Assembly (NCBI GenBank): GCA_003142435.1
Contig: PLMI01000129.1
Coordinates: forward strand, 1 to 12,987
From: Coxiellaceae bacterium
GTDB taxonomy: Bacteria > Pseudomonadota > Gammaproteobacteria > UBA9339
Direction of reading: 5' to 3'
Length of the DNA stretch: 12,987 bases
Position 1 is the first letter of the stretch. Every line of letters starts with the position of its first letter. Made by a program: the position numbers and the translations under genes. The notes under the pieces are model-generated. The model saw only the letters and a program-made list of their open reading frames with translations, was not told the DNA's origin and did not search any database. Below, piece by piece: positions 7,927 through 12,987 of this stretch.

Positions 7927-8327
7927 GTTCCAACCCTCACCTTTGTAAAAACGAAATTTTTATTCAAAAGATATGCAGAAAAAGCACAAACGATAGTTGC
8001 CAGAGCACCTGCAATATAAGTATTAAAGGAAATCAACAGAAATAATTTTATAAGAGATATATTGAATATGTATTGCACTGCATAAACTATAATAAACTTA
8101 AACAATAATTTATTGTTAGAATTTTTAAAAACTATTTTGCCTGTTGTTTTGAAATTAAATAAAACACCAAGGCAAGTTGCTAACAATACTGCTAGTGTGT
8201 AATGCATTCCTAAAAACACAAACAAAGCAAATAAACTATAACCAAATAAAGTATTCAGTAACCCAACTAAAACAAAAAGTGCAAAAGTATTGTTTTTTAC
8301 GTAATTAGATAAAATCTTTATTTTCAT
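7923..8327 (-). CDS. gtrA: GtrA-family membrane protein (polyprenyl-phosphate sugar flippase)
   Basis: A 134-residue, very hydrophobic protein with four predicted membrane helices (about 15-37, 43-58, 75-98 and 103-121). The family signature VGLLNTLFGY (21-30), the NF of GVLFNF (54-59) and the closing YLLNKNFVF (119-127) are all typical of GtrA. The family is held to flip polyprenyl-phosphate sugar from the cytoplasmic to the periplasmic face. It overlaps both neighbours by four bases (ATGA), and directly precedes its usual partner, a GtrB-like transferase. Confidence 0.9.
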   Translation of the reverse strand: MKIKILSNYVKNNTFALFVLVGLLNTLFGYSLFALFVFLGMHYTLAVLLATCLGVLFNFKTTGKIVFKNSNNKLLFKFIIVYAVQYIFNISLIKLFLLISFNTYIAGALATIVCAFSAYLLNKNFVFTKVRVGT

Positions 8328-9142
8328 TGATCAATTCTTGCGTTTTGGTTTATTTTTTCTATAGCTGTTTTATATCTATTTTCCATCATCACGATACGAT
8401 CTTCATCTTCTTTAGAAATTGAATGATAGTAATCTCTTTTATTTTTTAGCCACATAATCTCAAATTCAACAGCTTTAAAAAATGCTACTTCTTTATTATT
8501 CAACGCTCCGGGGCATGAAAAGATAACTTTTCTTGTCTCAAATCTGTCTAAATGTCCAGCAGGAAAGGCTTTGAAAAAAGGCAAAGAGTCGACGGATACA
8601 GCTCCGCCTATAACAACGTCTAATCCTTTCTCTTTTGCCTTCTTCGCTAAGTAAAGAGATTTATCAATCATATCTTGTCCATTTACTGATTCTCTGCCCA
8701 ATCCCAAAGAGCCAGTAAAATCAACACGTCCAATAACTATACCATCTAAATTTTTTATCTCTGGAATTTCTAGCATTTCATCAAAATTATTGTACGTTGT
8801 TATAGTTTCAACATTTATGAGGATTTCAATATCATCTAGTGATTTTCCGTATGCTGTGTGCGCTGCTTTTATGAATTTTTTTAAAGCATAAGGAGTTTCA
8901 ACCATTGGTGCTATGATACGGTGAGCACCTAAACTAATTGCATCAAACATATCCTTAATAGCTTCACATCCACCTATTTTTATATTTAATTCTAGATTTG
9001 CAGCAGATGTCACATCTTTTAAACGCATAGCTTCTTCTAAACGAGTTCCTTCTGCTTCAAATTCAGCTTTAATACCACTAACATGAAATTTCTCTTTTAG
9101 TTCCATTAATAATGCTACCATTTGTTTTTCTAATGTGTTCAT
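8324..9142 (-). CDS. HpcH/HpaI-type aldolase (citrate lyase beta superfamily)
   Basis: A 272-residue TIM-barrel enzyme. Metal ligands of the family are visible as Glu112 in INVET and Asp141 in IGRVDFTGSLGLG. Family members add or remove pyruvate (or a CoA-linked acetate unit) on aldehydes, giving 2-keto-3-deoxy acids. The Arg that contacts the pyruvate carboxylate in HpaI (in an RVP context) seems replaced by Lys55 in NIKIGG, and after the barrel there is a charged helical tail (about 215-265) longer than in HpaI. It is therefore a separate subgroup whose substrate is unknown. The start is supported by GAGGG eight bases upstream. It follows the DHQ-synthase-like gene by 43 bases and overlaps GtrA. 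The context suggests a role in making an unusual glycan building block, not in aromatic catabolism. Confidence 0.82.
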   Translation of the reverse strand: MNTLEKQMVALLMELKEKFHVSGIKAEFEAEGTRLEEAMRLKDVTSAANLELNIKIGGCEAIKDMFDAISLGAHRIIAPMVETPYALKKFIKAAHTAYGKSLDDIEILINVETITTYNNFDEMLEIPEIKNLDGIVIGRVDFTGSLGLGRESVNGQDMIDKSLYLAKKAKEKGLDVVIGGAVSVDSLPFFKAFPAGHLDRFETRKVIFSCPGALNNKEVAFFKAVEFEIMWLKNKRDYYHSISKEDEDRIVMMENRYKTAIEKINQNARIDQ

Positions 9143-9185
9143 AGCTTATACCCTCTTTATTTAATTTATACACAACATAGAATAC

Positions 9186-10331
9186 TTAAAATAATTTTTT
9201 AAGAATTTCATTAACATTATCTTTAAATTTACCATTTAAGTCTGACTCATAACCAATTGTTTTACCTATTTTTTCCAAAAAAACTAAATTCAGTATTGAA
9301 CCTTTAGTTTTTTTATCTTTTTTTAGTAAAGCTATTAATTTAGCTAAATCGATATTTGCCATTATATTCATAATGTCGTCGGTCAACAAATCTCGACATT
9401 GTTGGCTAATAATATCATTTTCATCAACATTAAGGACATTATTTGTACAACTTAATTCATTGACCAACATCATACCAATTACTACTGCTAAACCATGAGG
9501 TATCTGATATGACGACAATGCCTCTATAGCATGTCCAAATGTATGACCATAATTTAGGCTTTTTCTATAATTAAATTCAAATTCATCTACTTCAATCACC
9601 GCTTTCTTGACATTTAAGGACGCAAGAATTAATTCAAAATAATTATTGAAATCTCTTAACTTACCATTATTAACGTTCTTTAAATAAGTATTAAAAAAAT
9701 CTTTGCCGCCTAAAACCAATAATTTCAAAATTTCACCTAAACCAGATTGAAGATGAAACTGTTCCAAAGTTTTTAAAAAATTTATATTAATAATTACCTT
9801 ATATGGAGCAGAAAACAGAGCAATTTGATTTTTAGCATTGCGATAATTTATCCCCGATTTCCCTCCAATACAACTATCGCACATGGAAAGCAAAGTCGTA
9901 GGAAAAAGGATCCATTTAATACCCCTTTTATAACAAGCTCCAACAAAAGCTCCAACGTCTTGTATTATTCCACCGCCAACAACAATTAAAGTTTCTCCTT
10001 TGGTAAATCCGCGATCACATAAAAAATCTATCACTTTAATTGCTCCGTCAAGGGTTTTAAATTCTTCAGAAGCTTCCGCTAAAAAAACCCGATTTGAATC
10101 AATGATCGAATTCGCTTTATAAAGCTCATACACTTTTTTGTCTATAAGTAACACATTATTAGGGTTTTGCGATAATAATTCTTCGATCTCCGAAAAAGGA
10201 TTGGAAGCAATACTTGTGGAAACTAAATATGGTTTTGGTGATGATTGTACTTCAAAAGTACTTGCAGCGAGCGCAGTTTGCGGTACTTTGAATTTTCTAC
10301 CTTCGAAATCGAATGTAAATTCTTTACTCAT
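9186..10331 (-). CDS. 3-dehydroquinate synthase-like sugar phosphate cyclase
   Basis: A 381-residue member of the DHQS/sugar-phosphate-cyclase family, with about 30 extra N-terminal residues. NAD and substrate motifs are GGGIIQD (119-125), FPTTLLSMCDS (143-153) and GGKSGIN (156-162). The metal ligands Glu200 (GLGEILK), His263 (NYGHTFGH) and His279 (PHG) are kept, as are the candidate catalytic Lys203, Arg256, Asn260 and His267. The usual HGEA reads HGLA, a change at Leu281. DHQS cyclises a 3-deoxy-2-keto heptulosonate 7-phosphate; relatives act on other sugar phosphates. Being between an SDR and an aldolase, with no shikimate genes nearby, it is probably an accessory enzyme and not the housekeeping AroB. 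It could still be a second AroB. The start has GGGAGG nine bases upstream and overlaps the SDR stop (ATGA). Confidence 0.85.
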   Translation of the reverse strand: MSKEFTFDFEGRKFKVPQTALAASTFEVQSSPKPYLVSTSIASNPFSEIEELLSQNPNNVLLIDKKVYELYKANSIIDSNRVFLAEASEEFKTLDGAIKVIDFLCDRGFTKGETLIVVGGGIIQDVGAFVGACYKRGIKWILFPTTLLSMCDSCIGGKSGINYRNAKNQIALFSAPYKVIININFLKTLEQFHLQSGLGEILKLLVLGGKDFFNTYLKNVNNGKLRDFNNYFELILASLNVKKAVIEVDEFEFNYRKSLNYGHTFGHAIEALSSYQIPHGLAVVIGMMLVNELSCTNNVLNVDENDIISQQCRDLLTDDIMNIMANIDLAKLIALLKKDKKTKGSILNLVFLEKIGKTIGYESDLNGKFKDNVNEILKKLF

Positions 10332-11002
10332 TCTTGAAATCCTCCCGTTGTATAGCCACCGTCAGCAATAATATTCTGTCCATTTATATATTTATTATGA
10401 TCAGAACAAAGAAAATAGGCGATTTCAGCAATATCATTAACACTTGCCAATTTTCCTAAAGGAACTTTGTTTGCGAAACTTTTTATAGTGGCTTCATCAT
10501 TATTCTGACGAGTTAATTTGGTATCAACAAAACCGGGTGAAAGAGTATTGCATTTCACACCATATTTACCATATTCAAGCGCTAAGGATTTTATCATACC
10601 TGATAAACAATGTTTTGAAGAGACGTACGAAAAACGTCCTTTTCTAGCTATTGAGCCATAAATAGAAGACACTCCAAGAATATAACCATTTTTACGATTT
10701 TTAAAATTCTCCAATAAAAATTTTACAATTTGATAAAAAGAAAAAGTATTTATGCACATCGTTTGATAAAGATCTTCAAAAGAAATATTTTCTATAGGTT
10801 TTGGGAAATTAATTGCAGCACAATGCACAAAAACGTCAACTCCACTTTTAAGCTTTTTCATATAGGAATTTACTGATTCCATTGAGGACAAATCCATTTC
10901 AGTATGTGTTGGAGAAATAACATTATCTTCATGTTTAATAAATTCATCGTTGATGGCTTTGCCAATATCTCCACTTGCTCCAGTTAAAAGTACATTTCTC
11001 AT
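10328..11002 (-). CDS. Short-chain dehydrogenase/reductase (SDR), substrate unknown
   Basis: A classical SDR of 224 residues from the ATG at 11002. The cofactor site is TGASGDIG (7-14), CAAIN follows the fourth strand (61-65), and Asn85, Ser112/113, Tyr126 and Lys130 (YVSSK) form the catalytic set. The end GQNIIADGGYTTGG is normal for the family. An in-frame TTG at 11014 would add four residues, but the GGAG ribosome site overlaps that codon and sits six bases before the ATG, so the ATG is preferred. The gene follows the ThDP enzyme by 20 bases and overlaps the cyclase by four. It is shorter and clearly different from the FabG-like SDR further on and probably works on a keto intermediate made by the neighbouring ThDP enzyme, cyclase or aldolase (inference). 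Confidence 0.87.
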   Translation of the reverse strand: MRNVLLTGASGDIGKAINDEFIKHEDNVISPTHTEMDLSSMESVNSYMKKLKSGVDVFVHCAAINFPKPIENISFEDLYQTMCINTFSFYQIVKFLLENFKNRKNGYILGVSSIYGSIARKGRFSYVSSKHCLSGMIKSLALEYGKYGVKCNTLSPGFVDTKLTRQNNDEATIKSFANKVPLGKLASVNDIAEIAYFLCSDHNKYINGQNIIADGGYTTGGFQE

Positions 11003-11008
11003 GCTTTT

Positions 11009-11012
11009 CTCC
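11009..11012 (-). promoter_or_regulatory. Ribosome binding site that decides the SDR start
   Basis: GGAG on the minus strand, six bases before the ATG at 11002. It overlaps an in-frame TTG at 11014, which a ribosome bound here could not use. It supports the 224-residue form of the SDR. Confidence 0.75.
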
Positions 11013-11022
11013 AAAAAATATA

Positions 11023-12837
11023 TTATTTCTCAGTAAGAGGTTTGATTATCATATTTTGCAATAATTCTTCTTGACTTAAAAACGGTGCCAAATCTTCTAA
11101 AGGGTTAGATACCATTTTTCCATTAGGGAGTCTTTTAGAGGACGATCTTGGCGCAAAAGGTTGATTTATAGTTAACATAACTTCAGCTATAACTGGATCA
11201 TCGTGAGATAAGACATCCTTCACAAAAGCAGATAAATCTTTATGTTTAGCGCACTTTGCATAACGTAATCCATACGCGCAAGCCAGTTTTTCAAGATTTG
11301 GGAAACCTAAGCCACTTTTTTCGTCACAACCTACTAAATCACCGCCAAAAAAATTATTCTGAGTTTGCCTTATTGAATGATACCCCTGATTATTCAGCAC
11401 AAATATCTTTAAAGGATATTTATGATAAAAAACCATAGCCAATTCCTGAAGATTTAACTGTAAACTTCCATCGCCAGCAATACACACTATTTTTTTTAGT
11501 CCCAAAGCTTCGCATGCCCCAATTGCTGCCGGTAAATCATAACCCATTGCAGCGCAACCTGAATTGGTAAAAAGACGTTGTCCTTTTTTAATCTTAATTG
11601 TTTGAAAAGAAATAACACAAGCACTGCCGTTTCCACAAACAACAACTTGATCTTCTAATAATTGATCGCTTAATACATCCATAAAACAATAAGGATTAAC
11701 TAATGTTTCACGTTGCCAGTATTCTGGTAATACTGCTGGATATTTTGCTTTACGATCTCTTCCCCACTTTACCCATTCTGTTTTATCTAGAGTTTTTTTC
11801 TTTTTCAATTCATCAAGCATTTTTGGTATGAAATCTTTGAGGTTAGCCGCAATAGGCATATCAATTTTAAGTGTTGGTTTTTTTAATTCACACTTATCAA
11901 CGTCAACCATTATTTTATAAGCCTCACGCGCAAAACTATTCCATGCATAACCTATTTGACGAATATTTAAACGCGATCCTAAAACTAATAACAAATCAGC
12001 GTTTTGCACTACAAAATTGCCTGATCTATCGCCGACTGTTCCGGGTCTTCCGCAATAATATGGGCAGTCATCAGTTAGAACGTCATGCGCATTCCAGGCT
12101 GTGACCACTGGAATTTGAAGAGCTTTAACAAGTTCTAGAAATTGATCATGCATACCTGCAGTCCTAACTCCACTTCCTGCAAGCAAAACGGGCCTTTTGG
12201 CTTCATTAATTCTATCTATTACCTGGACAATAGTAGATGAATCAATAACAGGAATTTTTTCTGCATTTCTATCCGTAGTCGGATCGTACGAAGAAAGACT
12301 CAAAGGATCAATGGAAGCCGCCTGAACGTTCAACGGAATATCCAGCCAAACCGGTCCAGGACGTCCATGAAGCGCCAGTAATAATGCTTTTTCTAAATGA
12401 TATCTTATTGTTTGCGGATCCGTAATCATTACCGCATATTTGGTCATTGGTGCAACTGAGCGAACAATATCGAACTCCTGATCTCCTAATTGGCGCAAAG
12501 GCAAATTGGTACTTGCAACGGTTGTGTCGTAGCGAACCTGGCCTGAAAGAACGATCATGGGAATTGAATCCGTCCAAGCGCCAAAAACTCCAGTCATGGC
12601 GTTAATTCCACCGGGGCCAGTCGTTACATTTACTACTGCCGGCTTGCCTAATAATCTCGCGTAACTTTCTGCAGCAATGGCACAAGCTTGTTCGTGATGG
12701 CTAAAAACTACTTTAAGTTTTTTGTGTTTACCCAAAGCATCGTTTAAATGCATGGCTCCACCGCCAACCATCATAAAAACATGTTCTATTCCATGTTCAA
12801 ACAAAAAGTTCGCTATGTAATCACTTAATCTAATCAT
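11023..12837 (-). CDS. Thiamine-diphosphate enzyme, acetolactate-synthase large-subunit-like
   Basis: A 604-residue ThDP enzyme with the three-domain plan of acetolactate synthase. The N-terminal Pyr domain has the catalytic Glu49 (SHHEQACA) and GPGGINAMTG (75-84). The central domain spans about 195-345. The PP domain carries the cofactor motif from GDGS (455-458) to NN (482-483), preceded by SGCAAMGYDLPAAIG. There is no small-subunit gene (ilvN) or other branched-chain gene here, so a housekeeping IlvB is unlikely. Related enzymes in glycan loci, such as YerE of yersiniose synthesis, add a two-carbon unit from pyruvate to a keto sugar; that role here is inference. It is first in the leftward run. 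No Shine-Dalgarno is clear before the ATG at 12837, but the N-terminus begins where the family's does (RLSDYIANFLFEHGIEHVF). Confidence 0.9.
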   Translation of the reverse strand: MIRLSDYIANFLFEHGIEHVFMMVGGGAMHLNDALGKHKKLKVVFSHHEQACAIAAESYARLLGKPAVVNVTTGPGGINAMTGVFGAWTDSIPMIVLSGQVRYDTTVASTNLPLRQLGDQEFDIVRSVAPMTKYAVMITDPQTIRYHLEKALLLALHGRPGPVWLDIPLNVQAASIDPLSLSSYDPTTDRNAEKIPVIDSSTIVQVIDRINEAKRPVLLAGSGVRTAGMHDQFLELVKALQIPVVTAWNAHDVLTDDCPYYCGRPGTVGDRSGNFVVQNADLLLVLGSRLNIRQIGYAWNSFAREAYKIMVDVDKCELKKPTLKIDMPIAANLKDFIPKMLDELKKKKTLDKTEWVKWGRDRKAKYPAVLPEYWQRETLVNPYCFMDVLSDQLLEDQVVVCGNGSACVISFQTIKIKKGQRLFTNSGCAAMGYDLPAAIGACEALGLKKIVCIAGDGSLQLNLQELAMVFYHKYPLKIFVLNNQGYHSIRQTQNNFFGGDLVGCDEKSGLGFPNLEKLACAYGLRYAKCAKHKDLSAFVKDVLSHDDPVIAEVMLTINQPFAPRSSSKRLPNGKMVSNPLEDLAPFLSQEELLQNMIIKPLTEK

Positions 12838-12987
12838 AAAATATACGCAATAAGCACATAAATATTAATAAAAAAATCCGTCGAAGCAATAAACGCGCCT
12901 TCGCTAAAGCTATGGCGGGTTATTCGCCTTAAGGCGAATAAAACATGTAATAAAAAACTTAAGTAAAATCAAATAGTTACGTTTTTA
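12838..12987. other. Non-coding leader/intergenic region upstream of the operon
   Basis: 150 bases without a credible gene. On the minus strand there is a weak promoter candidate, TTGCTT (12884-12889) and TAATAT (12862-12867) with a 16-base spacer. A second, further upstream, has TTGATT (12968-12973) with a poor -10. Neither is convincing alone. The middle (12896-12941) holds inverted repeats described separately and is clearly more GC-rich than its surroundings. A promoter for the long leftward run should be here or just beyond the right edge. Confidence 0.4.
12896..12941. repeat. Alternating inverted repeats, including a perfect 22-base palindrome
   Basis: Positions 12920-12941 are a perfect palindrome centred on TTCGCCTTAAGGCGAA, able to form a 9-base stem with a TTAA loop. 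Next to it, 12896-12917 form an imperfect hairpin (CGCC...GGCG ends, TAAA loop). The four blocks CGCC (12896), GGCG (12914), CGCC (12925) and GGCG (12933) alternate, so neighbouring hairpins would compete for the two inner blocks. There is no T-run after the palindrome on either strand, so it is not a standard terminator. It may be a small dispersed repeat or a structured leader. Confidence 0.6.

Noticed and set aside
9186..10331. Housekeeping AroB of the shikimate pathway
   Set aside because: No aroK or other shikimate gene is nearby, it has an N-terminal extension and HGL in place of HGE. A second functional AroB is not excluded.
10138..10371. Open frame on the plus strand within the cyclase gene
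   Set aside because: It lies opposite well-conserved DHQS-like coding sequence, has no recognisable domain and no convincing ribosome site. Similar antisense frames at 695-907, 938-1219, 11256-11438 and 11871-12104, and same-strand out-of-frame ones at 452-709 and 12308-12577, were dropped for the same reason.
4076..11002. The two SDR genes as a local duplication like the rfbB pair
   Set aside because: Beyond the general SDR motifs they share little sequence and differ in length and N-terminal layout, so they are not recent duplicates.
11023..12837. Housekeeping acetolactate synthase (IlvB)
   Set aside because: No regulatory small subunit or other branched-chain gene follows; it leads a glycan operon.
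12920..12941. Rho-independent terminator
   Set aside because: The palindrome is perfect, but neither strand has a T-run directly after it; on the plus strand it is followed by A residues and on the minus strand by CCCGCC.

Overview
The window is a low-GC stretch of a Gram-negative genome carrying part of a surface-polysaccharide (O-antigen, capsule or glycoprotein-glycan) locus. The evidence is nucleotide-sugar enzymes, two polyprenyl-phosphate glycosyltransferases with membrane tails, a GtrA-type flippase and a sugar acyltransferase. Base composition and protein style would fit an AT-rich gammaproteobacterium (for example Legionellales-like), but there is no marker gene here, so the lineage is only a guess. 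No RNA gene, insertion sequence or CRISPR array is visible.

Layout, in the direction of transcription (right to left). Positions 12838-12987 are non-coding, with alternating GGCG/CGCC inverted repeats and weak promoter candidates. From 12837 down to 3098 run eleven genes on the minus strand with gaps of at most 43 bases or 4-base ATGA overlaps, which looks like one operon. They are: a ThDP (thiamine diphosphate) acetolactate-synthase-like enzyme, an SDR reductase, a 3-dehydroquinate-synthase-like cyclase, an HpcH/HpaI-type aldolase, GtrA, a GtrB-like glycosyltransferase, RfbA, RfbB, an acyl carrier protein, a second SDR (FabG-like) and a ketoacyl-ACP synthase III. At 2476-3108 a NeuD/PglD-like acyltransferase lies on the plus strand, tail-to-tail with the KAS III gene (11-base overlap). 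It is divergent from a second minus-strand unit (2383 to 1) made of a second RfbB paralogue, a second GtrB-like transferase, and the start of a membrane protein, probably a GT-C glycosyltransferase, which is cut by the window edge.

How the genes may work together (inference). RfbA and RfbB make dTDP-4-keto-6-deoxyglucose. ACP, KAS III and the FabG-like SDR have the right set of activities to make a short 3-hydroxyacyl-ACP, which the NeuD-like enzyme could transfer to an amino sugar. The combination resembles the Pseudomonas syringae viosamine island, where flagellin carries a 3-hydroxybutanamido sugar. No aminotransferase is in the window. The first four genes form a second, less familiar module: a ThDP enzyme, a pyruvate-type aldolase and a DHQ-synthase-like cyclase with a reductase, which could build a branched or carbocyclic component. 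GtrA/GtrB and the second GtrB/GT-C pair would load sugars on a polyprenyl carrier, flip them and add them to the glycan outside the inner membrane.

The points most worth checking are the four-gene aldolase/cyclase/ThDP module, the second RfbB with Asp-to-Asn changes including the catalytic TDE motif, and the acyl-ACP sugar-acylation cassette flanked by the two RfbB copies.
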